The notes: generated by a model from the sequence alone, not told the origin. A stretch of DNA of 64,000 nt from Camarhynchus parvulus (GCF_901933205.1 NC_044574.1:21251733-21315732); one strand, 5' to 3'; counted from the first letter of the stretch, positions 12,025 to 24,427 are shown. A program made the numbers and translations.

Positions 12025-14138
12025 TCTCACCCTTTTCATTAATTTAAAAGGGCTCATATGTTCTGATGCTAAAACAGCTTGCCCTTAAGAGGGTATTATC
12101 TCATTAAGGTTATTACTGGTTATCTGTTAGATATGGGATAAGATACATTAAAGACTGATTACAATCAATAAAACTTATCAAATTCTATCACGTCATTGGC
12201 ACAGGGTTTCGCAGCATGAGAAAACAAAAGAATAATATCTAATGTCTCTTACGGAGATGGAAAAAAATGACCACTCTTTTGAGGTCCAAATAGTTGAGAC
12301 TCAGAAGAAAGTTCATTAGCTGGAAATGTTGATGTTTGACATCACTGAATGTCCTCCTGGATCCTGGAACAGCGAATAACTGAAGAAGGTTAGTAGGAAC
12401 ACCATACCATGATGATGAGATAAGGCTTTTGTCAGCAAATTGCCTCAGTAGTTTGCAGACACAACTATGTCTTGGCAGTCCTGTTCCTGTTCTGGCCACG
12501 AAAGCTGCATGGTGATTAGGTTATTTCTCTTTCCACTGAGCCCCATTTCCTCAGAGGTGATCAGTGTCCGATTGAATGAACAGGGGACCACTTCAAACCC
12601 ACTGATGATAAAATGCAAGCACACCCTCTCTTCAAGTCAATGAATCAATTAGGCTTTGCTGTTGCACAGTCAAATGAGATTTAGATTTGATTATCTTTTT
12701 TTGAAGTTTCTAATGTAAATATTGCATTATTCAAAATTTTTTGTCTAAATTTCTAATGTACATATTACATTATTTGGATGTTCTTAAGGCACTAAATTCT
12801 CCTTCTTTTCATTTTTTAAGAATGGGATGCGTGACTTTGGTTCTGAGCATGAAGAAACAACAACGCAAAACAATACATGTAGCAAACAAGAAACTGACAG
12901 CAATCAGGAATAAGTCAGGTACAACAATTAAGAATATCTCAGATAATACACATAATTAATAATACCTGTGAAATTAGGTAATTAGGAAACTCTGAAATAC
13001 TGTGCTATCATCCCAGAGTCTGTGAACAGCTGACAAACCTCAATTAAATAAGGGCTTGGATAATTATTTCTGTATAATAATTCCCAAGCTCACTCTAAAA
13101 ATAGGTTCAGCTGTCATATAAAAAGGGTCAAATGGCCAAATCAAAGTGACTTGAATCTAGTTTTGATACAGAAAACATCTGGGTTTATTGGCAAATTCTC
13201 CATCCAGGTAGAGCCAAGGCCTGGCCACTGCCCAAGCTCCAACTGGGAGGGAATTCCCTAAACACATTTTTAAACAAGGCTCTTAAGAATAGCAGTTATG
13301 AGTAAAGGTCTTGGGGTTAAAGACTAATCAAACCATCTAGTAGTTGGATCCCTCTGAACTTTCCTTCAGAATAGAGATGCATCAAACCCAGCAAACTGCT
13401 GGAGTGCTTCTGTAATAATAACCGAGGAAAACCACTAGACTAGCAGTTAGGAGAAGGATTTCAATGAAGCTCAGATATCTTTTCTTGAGACTCTGGAAAA
13501 TACTTAAAATTATGAGGCAGCATTGGGTCAAGCCATAGAGCCAGTGCCGGGACTAGCCAGAGAGCTAACCTGGTCTAAGAGATGCAAAAGCAGCTAGAGA
13601 ACGAAAAAAGATCCTGAAATGACACATGTCTTTTAGATAATTACACAAAGAGATGTTAAAGCATATAAGAAGCCAGCCATAAATACAGTAATAACATCTT
13701 ATGAATAATGCCCCTTATAAAATCATTAAATTCACATCATGTAATCAATATATCAGTGGTACTCTCTAAGGAAGTTGAGATAACACCTTTCTAAACAGTC
13801 ATGAACCTATGAGAGTAAAATTAAACAAAGGAAAACACTAAAACAGCTTACAGTCAATAACAGCAATAATATAGAATCACCACTGACTCTTCTGTGTTAT
13901 CTATGGAAGATAAAATGGCAGAGATTGTAACAAGCAATACAATCTTCAACAAAATAAAGGGTGAACACACTGTATCTTTTTTATCCACAAGCAGGTGTTT
14001 GTCAGTGTTTCACCACAGCTGTTTTAGCCTGAGTTGTCTTATCTCTTAAAAGAACTGAATATCTTACAATGTAGAAAAGTAATATTTAACTGTCTTAGAT
14101 TGCAATGCAAGATGTAGCCAGATATAGTCTATCAACCT
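12025..14138. other. Unclassified region, possibly decayed ERV interior
   Basis: This lies between an LTR on the minus strand and further LTR pieces. I could not read any Gag, protease, reverse-transcriptase or Env motif in either strand. The minus frame at 12239-12499 (86 codons) and the plus frame at 12741-12959 (72 codons) match nothing I know. It may be unique intergenic DNA or very old retroviral interior; the sequence alone does not decide. Confidence 0.35.
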
Positions 14139-14139
14139 C

Positions 14140-14532
14140 TGTTAAAACCAGGTGGGGCAGTTTTCTTTATCTCTTCTATGACCCATCGTCCGTCCAGGAG
14201 ATATCTTCTGTTATTGTCTCATGCATGACTGATAAAATTACATCATCCCCATTGGGAGGTGCTCTGCCCTGGGAGAGGAGCCAAGCATTCCTACCTGGAT
14301 ACAGAGATTTGGAACACCACAACTGCCTTTTTTCTACTGGATTCCCAGAGGAAGACCAGACATTTCTATGCCACCATTGGACCTTCAGAGGAAAACTCCA
14401 CCCTTCTACAGGATCACTGCTCCAACAGAACCACACCTGTCACTGCAGGAGAATTGCAGCCACCATTCAATCAGACTGCTACCAACACCCTGACCAACAG
14501 GGTGTCAGGTTGTATTCTGACTTTGTCTGCTT
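14140..14532 (+). mobile_element. ERV LTR fragment, 5' part, plus strand
   Basis: It begins TGTTAAAACCAGGTGGGGCAG at 14140 and continues through blocks I recognise from a songbird LTR: 'ggagatatcttctgt', 'catcatccccattggg', 'ggagccaagcattcctacc', 'attcccagaggaagaccag', 'gctccaacagaaccaca' and 'ccctgaccaacagggtgtca'. The usual distal part with the polyadenylation signal is missing; similarity stops soon after 'attctgactttgtct'. The open frames across it (14105-14578, 14176-14436, 14259-14534) are incidental. I am confident of the repeat and less sure of the ERV class. Confidence 0.75.
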
Positions 14533-14578
14533 AAAAAGTAAATTTTTTTTTCATGAGCTAATTATTTCTGAACTTTAA

Positions 14579-15094
14579 AGAACTGCTGACCATCTCAACA
14601 CTGTTGTTGTAGGGGAGTCTGAAAACAGTTTGAACCACTCTTTACCTTTCATAGGCTCAGGTAAAATAGTTAAGCCTGTGCCTAGTTATGAAAAATTAAA
14701 AGAAACAGAATTCCTAAAACTCAGAGTAAAAGAGGTCTATAAAGGAAGATACGTCTTGGCTGAAGAGGCAGCGACACAAGCACAAGCAGTGAAACATCCA
14801 AGAAAAGACAAACATGATCAACAGGAAGATCTCACCTTCCCACTTGTTGATTCAAATGCACAAATGCAGATTGGAAAGTCATTCATCCTTGAAAAACTAA
14901 GAAAAGCATTATCTGCAGTTTTGGGCCCTCTTCAGATTGCTTCAGATGATGTTTACACAGAGCTAAAAAATCTTGTCAAAACTTTCCAGTTAACAAACAG
15001 AAATATTATTCACAAAATGTCTGAATGCACTCTCATTGCTATTGTTTTGTTATCTATATTGTCACAAACAACTCCACTTTTCAAGAATACTTAG
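14579..15094 (+). other. Unexplained 171-codon open frame, no ATG near start
   Basis: The frame is open from after a TAA (14576-14578) to the stop at 15092-15094, in DNA where stops are otherwise frequent. There is no ATG near its beginning; the first internal Met codons come late. The product is mixed and not low-complexity. It has a basic/acidic middle ([13 protein letters not shown]), a following amphipathic segment ([16 protein letters not shown]) and a short hydrophobic stretch near the C-terminus ([10 protein letters not shown]). A pyrimidine-rich AG lies at 14653-14654, which could act as a splice acceptor. I do not recognise the family. It could be an old exon, a retrocopy fragment, ERV-derived sequence or chance. 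Confidence 0.3.
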
Positions 15095-15344
15095 ACAAAC
15101 CCAATGTACACTAAGTTCCTGACCACATTACTGGAATCACTGCTTTTCAAAAATGCAGATCTGGAGAGTTTAACAAGGATATTTAGAATGGACTGACAAC
15201 TTGAATGGTCAGTCAGCTTTAAGCTACTTTGTGTGTCTTAAAACCATGCTGGTTAACCGCTGGTTAACCATGGGTTTAATTTTCAGTATTCTGTAAGTAG
15301 ATACAGAAACTACAGTTTGTATCAGCTGGAGCAGAAAATGAGTG

Positions 15345-15396
15345 AAGCACAATTCATAAGGCCTTTCTTTTATAATTCTTCTACCTGTCTATGACA
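15345..15396 (-). mobile_element. Edge of a second LTR like 11574-12024
   Basis: The segment 'cataaggcctttctttt' followed by a tcttc-acctgt-tatgaca pattern matches the right edge of the LTR at 11574-12024 in the same orientation, ending ...GACA at 15396 versus 12024. Only about 50 bases are clearly alike; leftward resemblance is weak. It may be the 5' LTR edge of a decayed minus-strand provirus or an independent fragment. Confidence 0.45.
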
Positions 15397-15928
15397 TTTA
15401 GGCCTGTTCATTTAGGTCAGATAAGTGCAACTCTTGTCTTACCAGCAGCTGAGCTATGTTAGTACTTTTACGGAATTAAGAGTAAGTTATGGAATTATGA
15501 GTAAGAAAATGCCTTAAAAATCTTTTAGGTCTAGAATGTATATAAATAAGTAAAAGTAACCGAAATCCAAGCACAGCTCCACATAATCTAAAATAGTAAT
15601 TAATCTATTTCCTGTTCATGACTGAACATGCTTTAGCTATTTATATTTTTAATGCTCTCAAATAATGTACAGCAGTCCACTACAACAATAAGAAATTACA
15701 AGAGCTCTTCCACATATAAAAAATGAAGTGAAGAAAAAATACATAAAATATGTTCTAATGTTCCTTAAAAGGAGGCATAAAACATCTGCAGGAACAAAAA
15801 ATGAAAAATATAATCAAATAATAAGTACATAGTTTTCTCAAGGCTATATTTTGCTACTTATATTTTATATAATTTGTGTTACACTGGTAAGCAACATGAG
15901 AGTATTTCAGACTATCAACTCCCTGATG
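15397..15928. other. AT-rich intergenic DNA, no feature recognised
   Basis: No recognised repeat or coding region. Confidence 0.5.
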
Positions 15929-15929
15929 G

Positions 15930-16222
15930 CTGGGAGTAAGAAAAATAGAGCCAGACTATTTCAGTGCCAGGGCAAGAGACAATGGATATAAATTGAAACA
16001 TGCTTAAATGGAGAACAACTTTTTCACTCTAGGAATGGTCGAACACTAGAACTGGTATCCCAGAGCGGATATGGGATCTCCATCTGGGCTGATTTTCAAA
16101 ATTCAATTGAACTTGGTCTTTATCAGCCTGGTTTAGCTGATCTTCCTTTGAGTGGCAGGTTTGAACTCGATTGGACCTCTCCGGAGGTCCCTTACTACTG
16201 GAACCATTCTGTGATTCTATCA
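15930..16222 (+). mobile_element. CR1 LINE 3' end, plus strand
   Basis: The order is typical of the CR1 3' end: 'aaaaatagagccagactat', 'gacaatggatataaattgaa', 'caactttttcactctagga', 'ggatctccatctgggctga', 'ttgaactcgattggacctc', 'cggaggtcccttactactgg' and 'attctgtgattctatc'. The terminal octamer array is reduced to about two units at 16209-16220. Moderately diverged and 5'-truncated. Confidence 0.88.
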
Positions 16223-16224
16223 GA

Positions 16225-17622
16225 ACTCATTGAGAAAGAAAGGGAATTAAAGCATAAGGCCATTACCTCACTCCAAAATAGACCTCTATTCTAACAGGAA
16301 GGCAATGAATGAATACATAGCTGTATCCACGACTATTTTTGGAGGTCATGGTATTTACATGGAGAGTAATTCCAAGAAGATCTTCAAATGGGTAGCTGAA
16401 TTTAAGTAATAAATACATGCAAGTCTACTTGAGTATAAAGTTTCCTTTTTTTTCTCTCATAATCTAGAGGGGGAAATAGAGAGTACAAGAGCATAACTAT
16501 TGAACTGAGCCTCTAGAGTTCAGAATGAAAACACATATGAAATAAAATACACATGCTGCTGATACTAGAATTATCTATAATAATTTCAGTTGGAGTGCTA
16601 TCTTCCTGAGGCAACAGGCTGTTTGTAACAACTCTTGTCAAAAATCAGGATTCATTTGTACATTTTTGATTAGTGACACATATTAGAGTTTCATTTTATT
16701 CTTTGTACTTAAATTGCATTTTGCCTAGGGCATTCACTTAAGATAGAGTTCATTAAAGTATGTTATTCCATTTTGTCTTTTGTGTAGACTGAAAAAAAAA
16801 AAAGAAGCTATGCTCAGAAGTGAAAGGCTTTGATACGTAATTTATTTTGACAACTATACTGTTATAGCAGGAAGGTAAGAAAAGCTATTTTAACAGGGGT
16901 TATACAAAATCAACTTTTTCCATTTGCATTACAACAAAGATCATACATCTGAAAATATTTTGTTTATCATATAGCAAAATTATTATAACACTTGGGCATA
17001 TATTTGAAAAAGAATTTGAATTTTACTACATCATTTTTCATTATGCATTATTTTCAAAAATCCAGCTAAATTTTTAAGTCTGAAAAGATTTGGAAGGTTA
17101 CAGTTAATTACATATTTTTCAGATTGCAAAATTTCTTAAATTCGGTCAGAAGTGGTATGCCTATTCAAAGGAAAAAAAATTTGAAATTGTTCTGAAAGGC
17201 AGAAAATTGATATTTGTGAAGCAAACTGGCTTTTATTTTTAAAACGTACTCTCCTACAGCTTGTATAATTTGATTCTTAATGATCTGAACAACTATTGTG
17301 AGGTTATGCTCCATTCACCACAGTGAAATGGGGCATTAAGTGGAAACATTCAAAGCCTCAGTGTTAAAATCCATTTGGAAAATAAGGAATAGGAATACGT
17401 ATAGTCTAAGATCTATTTTGAGTATTTAAAATTATTAAGGCACTTAAAAAAAAGTATTTTATTTACTTTCCCTAAAATCTCTAAACTGATAGGCAATATG
17501 ACAGACTGGGCAGATGTCCTGGAGAAAAATACCAAGACTACAGTTCTGGGTGTCATAACTTCAAGTTATACTAGAGAGCTCCTGAGGGGAAAAACTCCTT
17601 GCTAACACTTGGTTCTCATTCA
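16225..17622. other. AT-rich intergenic DNA, no feature recognised
   Basis: No gene or known repeat is recognised. There is a short poly-A at 16792-16803. Confidence 0.55.
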
Positions 17623-17624
17623 AA

Positions 17625-18136
17625 GTGTTGAGTTCTAGAGCTGCTTGAAATAGTGACCACAATATACGTGAGAGAAATATTTGCCAGGGCCACAAAAGGA
17701 ACCAAAAAAAAAGAAGAAATAAATATAAAGGGCATATCTGGTCATATATGGGGCTTTCAGGCCATCACTTAGAACTAGAGACTGAGCCTGCGAGCCTTGA
17801 TCAACCAGAAGGAGGTGAGGTTAAAGGCTACACTGCTTACAGATATGTGAGGAGAAATTACGAGCACAACATGGTTTTAAGCCAGGGGCAATAGCTGCAG
17901 GTTACAGTTTGGGAGCTCAGGTTACCTCAAAGGAAAAGATGCATTTCTACTGGGGTGGCAGCACAGCACATGACACAGGGGAGTGTAGAATCTGCGTTCT
18001 TTGAGGTTTTTAAGACTCAGCTAGCCAAAGTCACAGTGACAAGATCTCATGTTGACAAAAATTCTATTAGAGCCTGGATGTTGGATCAAACAACTTCCAG
18101 AAATTTCTTCCAAATATGCTGGGATTCTGTGAAGGA
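17625..18136 (+). mobile_element. CR1-like LINE 3' end, plus strand (inverted-duplication copy 1)
   Basis: The tail reads like a CR1 3' end: 'tttttaagactcagctagcc', 'ttggatcaaacaacttccag', then 'gctgggattctgtgaa'. Upstream it has 'gatcaaccagaaggaggtga' and 'ctacactgcttacag', which translate in one frame to GLSGHHLELETEPASLDQ. The same frame is preserved in the inverted copy at 29602-30104. Relative to that copy it keeps about 180 extra bases between roughly 17850 and 18040. CR1 assignment rests on the terminal motifs; subfamily unknown. Confidence 0.7.
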
Positions 18137-18318
18137 AATCAAAACTAAAACAAATAAAAAAAGCCACGTATGGACAGCTTAGCTGTAAATGACAAGGAGA
18201 CCTCTCATTTTAGTGACCTGACAGTGCAGGTTGTCAGGGTTAGTCTGGGCTTGCCTTGGTTTCAGCTGGTTTTATGTTATTTGGATTGGTAGCTGGTGGC
18301 CAAGTGGTCAGTGAGGCC
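18137..18318 (+). repeat. Non-CR1 flank shared with the inverted copy
   Basis: The sequence after the CR1 end, through 'tgacctgacagtgcaggttg', 'ggcttgccttggtttcagc' and 'gttatttggattggt' to 'gtcagtgaggcc', is present in reverse complement at 29602-29790. Over the last 114 bases (18205-18318) I count about five differences by eye. Because it lies beyond the CR1 terminus, the shared unit is larger than the LINE. Confidence 0.8.
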
Positions 18319-18319
18319 A

Positions 18320-21300
18320 GCATTTTCATCATTTTACCTACAATCCTCTAAGGTTCCTTGACTATTTCTTTCAAATCCCAAAAAGGTGAGGGAGCAAAGC
18401 AAGTAACATCAGTATCTATTCTGTATCTCTGCTGGGCGGTAGGCATTGATTTTCAGACAGACTCTGTCTTTTTTACAGGCAGTTACAGAATGCACAGTGG
18501 AGTAGCACTATCATTAAAATGATTAACTTCTGTAAGATCCAACCGATTTTTCTTTTATTTCTAATGAATTTCACTTTTTCTTGGCAATTTGACACAAATC
18601 ATTGTATCCCTTTGGCAGTGATTCTTGCTTACTAGGTTAATCATTACAAAGGTAAGAAAAGCATTGTTACAATTACACTTGCTACTCCCTTTCTAACATA
18701 CAGAGGAACTTGTTTGTTCTCTGTTCACCCATGGGTCAATGGCTTTATGCAGGAAACACTGAGTCTCAGTTCAAACTTATCATCTTGCAAAATTGTTCAT
18801 TTGAATGAACAGGCAGTCTCAAAATCAGCTTATCAGAAGCAGTTGGTGAAAAGTGACTGTGTAAGCCTGTCCATCTGTCTGGAAACAGAAAGTAAACCTT
18901 GTAACAGCACTTATATCTGATTTACATCCAGATGGACTTCTCTTGTACCGTATTAGGTAAGAACTAACAATTTTAAGTATATGCATAAACAAGTCTTAAC
19001 TAGTGAGTTTAAAACCACTCAGCTTGTGTTGTTTCCTCCAAGTCTGCCACCTTCATTTCAAAGATAAAAGTATAGAGTACTTCAAGCATGAAATGAGTGA
19101 ACTGACATCAGGAAATAAAATTTTCCATTCAACTTCTGCTATGAATAATAAAGTGATTGAATTTCTTTTGATGTAAGGCGCCAAATTGCAAGACTGAAAA
19201 GCCCTACACAGTTATAGAGGGACCATTCCTATTTATATCAAAAGACAGGATTGTCAGAAAAACTGAGTAAAATTCACTGAGCAAGTTTATTGAACAACTT
19301 ACTCAAATACTGTTATGGTGCCCCAAAATCAAAGAACAAGTAGACATCTAGATCAACTTACAGATACAATCAGGAGTTTCAATCACTTCTATCTGCTGTT
19401 GAAAGATGATTCTCTCACCAAAATTTTTCACATCATTTAGCAGTTCCAAAATGCATAGAAGAGTTTCTCTGAGTGATGATTTTCAATGTAGAAAGGATAA
19501 AACCTTGAAAAAGTGTATTGAGGTACATTCAGGTAGTACATCTTTATGACAAGAAACTTTATACAACATTGCATTATCAACACTATTTGAAGCACAGATA
19601 ATTAAAAAAACCCCAAAAACCTACACAAGCTACTACAAAGAAATTTATCACAGATACTTTTATTATCATTACTGAAATAAAATATGTCATGTATCTGTAT
19701 AATGCATTTTAAGATATTTTTTTATTATATGCATTTCTGTCAGCTAACATTCCATGTCACTAAATCCAATGTTTATTTGTAAACAAATTGGTCTTCAACT
19801 GATCTATTAATAACAAGAAAAGCTAAATATATGCTCATGAAAAACCCCAAAGAAAAGACATATTTTTTCACAGTATTTTGTGTAAAACATTCTCAATAAA
19901 TATAAATATTGCAATATTAGTCTGGTTTTTTTCTTGTGCAGAAGTAATAGAAAAATTTCAATACGCCTTTCCAACTTAAAAAAAAATCTTTTTTTCTGTA
20001 AGGATAAAATATTTCAAGTTGGCAGTGCTTGAAACATTCTGAAAAATAACAAATCAAAACTGACTTAGTTAATGCAAAGAAAAGAAGCCAAAGTAGGATA
20101 TGCAATTTCTTTTTTGCTGACTTGGACAGAAGCAAACATCGCTCTGTAATGATGCATTATGACACAAAATAACAGGGGATGAGAAAGAGGAAGAGGGCAA
20201 ATGCTGGGCTGGAATTCTTCCTTCAGCATTACCAGAAAAGTCAAAGCCACTCACTGATTCCTTTTTTTTTTTTTTTTCTCTAGGATAAGCACGAATCATC
20301 TTAACAGCTCAATTGCCAGTGTTAGGGAACATGGAAATTATAAAGTAATATTTATTAACACTGTGAGGAACCCTGAATTGAATGAGAACTGAATATATAA
20401 ATATATTGCAAAAAGAAGCAGATTCATGTGCATAAATATGTTAGATTGGTGAGCAAAATATATAAGTAAAAATTTTGAGAACACTCTATCTCCAAAGCCA
20501 AAACCAACTTAATTTTAACAAATTTTAAAGGTCTTTCAATATAAATTCGGCTATAATTAGAGGTATGAATTAGGTGGGTATGTTTCTGAAAGCCCATTTA
20601 TACGCTTTTTAAGGATATTTTACAAAACTGTGGAAATTATTTTTATGAAAGAATATTTTCCTGGCAGAATAGTTTCTTTTCATGATTTTAAGGTAATAGT
20701 AAATGACATTTGTTTGCAGATTTTCAAAGCAGCAGAAAATACTAGGGTTTTTCATCCTTTGCTTACTTGGATGCAGCTCTGGGGTCACATCTACAGTTTC
20801 AGATGTACATCAATTAGTAAACAGCAGAAAACAAAGTGAGTGTGTTGTACTATATAGGTACAGGAACTATCCAGATCAGCTGCTGTGATAGCATGAGAAT
20901 CGGGTTAGTGTCCTACATGTATACATTGTATAGAAACTTTCATTTTATGTGCTATATAGAGGTGGGTCCAAACTATCCAAGTATGGTTTTCTTTGGTATT
21001 CACTTAGATGGGTGAAATTATATCAGAGGAAAGTTTGTATGACAATGAAATTAGAAAGATTTTAGAATTTTAGAGAGAGTCTGTTAGTACTGCACCCATT
21101 CAGGTATTCTTCAGGATTCTAGGATGACATATGAACCCTACTTTAAGCTGGAAGTAGATTGCAGAAAAAATGGGAAAAAAAAAGACATGTCTGTTTAGTA
21201 AGTTATATTTAGAGGCTTGATCCAAATTACTCAATTTCAATTTACATCAGTACTGAAAAGCATGGCATCAGTACATTTTATTGTTTAAAACCATACAGAA

Positions 21301-21543
21301 TTATAAAAAGTATTTTTGTATTTTGAGATTTTTCCCCAGAAAGAAGGTTCAACATAAGTTCTGTTAAATTTATGAACTACATGTCCTTAAATCCTTGAAA
21401 ATTGATGCAGTTTTAACACTCCAAGAGTATCATAGCTATTAAGGATAAAAATTAGATTTTATAATAATTTTTGGCAAATTAAATTTAATAGAAAATCACT
21501 TTGACCTATCAAAATTAATTATGATCATGTTACATCATGTTAT
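18320..21543. other. AT-rich intergenic DNA
   Basis: No gene or known mobile element is recognised. A 17-base poly-T near 20261-20277 followed by CTCTAG looks like a splice acceptor, but nothing downstream looks coding. Short frames at 18714-18920 and 20630-20839 have no recognisable motif. Confidence 0.5.
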
Positions 21544-21544
21544 G

Positions 21545-21655
21545 GGATCAGACTCCCAGCTCAAAGAATGGTCAGCTAGCACAAGCAGGTTCGGTTGGGT
21601 TTTCAATGTCTCCATAGATGGAGATTCCACACCCTCTCACCAATACCTGAATTAT
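21545..21655 (-). mobile_element. CR1 LINE fragment, minus strand
   Basis: 'ggttttcaatgtctccatag' followed by 'atggagattccacaccctct' is the usual minus-strand CR1 block (tgaatatctccayrgatggagactccacaacctct), preceded by 'gctagcacaagcaggttcgg'. Only about 110 bases are clear. Confidence 0.78.
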
Positions 21656-21926
21656 AGGTGAGTTATAGGCGCTGTATATGCTCTGATTCCAGACTGGATT
21701 TTATCCATTTTGTTTGAGGTTGCAATAAGAGAACTAGATTGAAATCTCTCTTACTTTCATTCAACGTAAAATAGGCTTGAGCCTGCAAAAATTTCTTTAG
21801 GTGCAGAATTCTATTGATCTGTCATCACATTTTGATGTAGTAAAAAAACAAACTAAAGCCCACATTATTTATAGTCTTAGAATTGGGTGCCCATGATAGA
21901 AACACTTTATAAAGTGCTGTCGTTTT

Positions 21927-21980
21927 CCTTAGAAACTGATATTCATTAAATTACCTAGAAACTGATATTCATGAAATTGC
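21927..21980 (+). repeat. Two-copy tandem duplication, 27-bp unit
   Basis: The unit beginning CCTTAGAAACTGATATTCAT is followed directly by a second copy beginning CCTAGAAACTGATATTCATG, with only a few differences. It is a recent local slippage duplication in AT-rich DNA. Confidence 0.9.
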
Positions 21981-21984
21981 CAAT

Positions 21985-22980
21985 TATTTAACTGTGGCAG
22001 AATTTAAAAATATATTAATTAAATATGTTGTGAAAAGTTAGAAAGAAATAAGAGTGGTGAAGATATCTTTGTTTGAGTGCCTGTAGGGAATAATCAAAAT
22101 TAAGAATAAATTAGAATAAACAGCACACAGACTATGAAATGCATAATTACCTATTCTAGAGATACACTGAGAAAAGCAACCTATCTAGTCAAATCCTTAT
22201 CTATTTTAAATGAGATAAACATTGAAATTTTACTAGTTTGAACCAGATGTACAGGATTAATTTTAGTGGTGCTTTAAACAATTCAGTCCTACCTAGGAAT
22301 AATTGTAATTTAATGGCTTGAATTTTATTCCAAACTTATTTCAAGAGTCCATTTTTAATGAAAGCAAAAGGTCAATTTAATAATCTTGAATTTGAAGAAT
22401 AAACGGGACAATGAATGGTTTCCTGGAGTTTTCATGCCTCACCAGATACAGCTTAGAGTGATAAAGGTTACCTTTAGTGTAAATAAACCAAAGTAATTGT
22501 GAAATCATTGACAATTTAAGGGAGAAAAACCACAGTAATTAAAGAACTTTTATCTACCTTTGACATATGCATTGATTATCTACTGAAAACACTCCGAAGT
22601 ACTTGGGAGAAAGAGCAAGGAGGCTTGTTTTCTTCATGTTTTTTTTTTCTTAATTCATGAAAGTGGTTCACTTGGAGTCAAGACTTCAGATTCTATATTC
22701 AGCAATAGACATCACTCTGTCTCTCCTGCTGCTTACGCTTCAAAATTTAAAGTTAAGTAAAATACATTTTCAATCGGTTCAGTAATGGCTTTGCACAGAC
22801 AGAATTCAGGTTTCATAGAAAAGGAAGGTCATTAAATGAATTACTAACACCCAAAAAATTGTAAATAATATTTTAAATGAAATTCCTATAGATAACTCAA
22901 TTGTAAAAATATACTTATGGGAAAAGATCACTAGATCACCAGAAAAAAAAGCACCCTTTGAACCTATCACACTAAGTGAT
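21985..22980. other. AT-rich intergenic DNA, no feature recognised
   Basis: No recognised repeat or coding region. Confidence 0.5.
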
Positions 22981-22988
22981 GAATGGAC

Positions 22989-23400
22989 TATATAAAAAGT
23001 TAGTGAGGTGAGCAGCAGCAGCAGCAGCAGCAGCTCAGCTACAGTAAATTCTGGGGAGTGAACATTGGAATGGGTTGAGCACGGGATGGAATGGGCTGGA
23101 ATTTGGGGAACCTGAGTGGAGAACCCACCAAGAGTCAGCAGTGCTGGCAAGCCAGGCTGATGTGGTGAGGGCATTGCCAGGGGCAATGAGAGATTTAAGT
23201 GAGATTTAAGTGGCTCCTGGGAGCACTGTGGAGAGGCAGGCAGCCAGGGTGGGGTGTGGCAGTTCTCACAGGAGGAGACGGGCATCCTCCCAGCCCCAGA
23301 GACAAGCTCAACTAGTGGTCATCACCCACACAGCTAGAGCAGACCTGGCTTTGTTTTCACCTGGGGAAAAGCTGTCTTTAGAAGGAATGTGACAACCCAG
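22989..23400 (+). other. GC-enriched segment with TATA box and (AGC)8, possible LTR remnant
   Basis: This stretch is clearly richer in G and C than its neighbours. It opens with TATATAAAAAG (22989-22999) and, 12 bases on, a pure (AGC)8 run (23011-23034). It also holds an 11-bp tandem duplication at 23190-23211. A TATA box followed by a G-rich transcribed-looking segment fits the U3/R boundary of an ERV LTR, but I find no polyadenylation signal, no TG...CA borders and no target duplication. A 159-codon minus frame (22806-23285) has poly-Leu from the AGC run and looks artefactual. Confidence 0.35.
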
Positions 23401-23401
23401 A

Positions 23402-24426
23402 GAGAACTCCCACATAAATATGCAGCTATCTAAATCTCCATCTGCAGGGAATGCCCAGCTTCCCAGCTTTGGAAGGGGTAGTCATTAGCATCATTAGTAT
23501 ATTACAAAATATCTTTTTTTGTTCTTGTTATAGGTTGAGGTAAAATTAAATATTACAAGCTAAATTGGGAGGGGAAAAAAGCTTTTTAAATATATAATTT
23601 TCTTTTTTGTTTAATATTTTAGATTGTTCTCTTCCTTACTCAGAAAAAATCCACTTTCCCAAAGTTTAGCTTCAAAAAGTTCATTAAGATAAATTTTGTG
23701 TGCATCAGAGTTGTCAAAAACCTTCATATCTGAGTGGAATACCCCTGTTTCAGTAAAAGAAAACTCACCTCAAATGTTTTTGATCTTGAAAGGATTCTTC
23801 CATTGACTTAGGACAGTAGTGAGATCAAGTCCAAAATATTTCACTGGAATCAGCACAGATTGCAAAAATTTCATCTAGAACTGAAGGCTTTGAGCAAGAA
23901 GAGATAATTTTAGTTTCTATTAAAATTCAAGTACATCTGAATGAGACAATACTAGCATAGTAGAAAAACTATGTGTATACTTTTTTTTTCATTAAGACAG
24001 ATATATCACACCTTTAACCACGAATGTTTCTTTTATGCTTGAAGAAATTAGCAGATGTTTTTCAGTTGTAGCAAGAAAGCTTATTTATAATTGTTATTCT
24101 CTGCCTATATGAGCTCATAAAGCTTACAATAAATCTATTTTTTCCCCTTGCAAGATATAATTATCAAGCCATGATATCAAATAGCTTAAAATTTATGGAA
24201 TATTTTCAGGCAATGATAGGAAATACAATCATATTTTACAATCCAATAAAAAATAACTAGGCAAGCATCTCTTTTATAGATAAAGCATTGTATCTTTATT
24301 GTAATATCATTACCCCAAAACATCTAAACTCTATTTTACTAGCAAATTTTGGATATAGCCCAGAACAATTAGGCTGCTTGGATACATGGTATCGAAATTG
24401 TCTCTGACTTTCTGTAGCAACTCTCT
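23402..24426. other. AT-rich intergenic DNA, no feature recognised
   Basis: No recognised gene or repeat. Confidence 0.5.
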
Positions 24427-24427
24427 T

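Noticed and set aside
20255..20300. Poly-T followed by CTCTAG as a 3' splice site
   Set aside because: No open frame or known exon follows; poly-T runs are common in this DNA.
22806..23285. 159-codon minus-strand frame with a leucine run
   Set aside because: The leucines come from the (AGC)8 repeat and the rest has no domain; it crosses from AT-rich DNA into the GC island without any coding signal.
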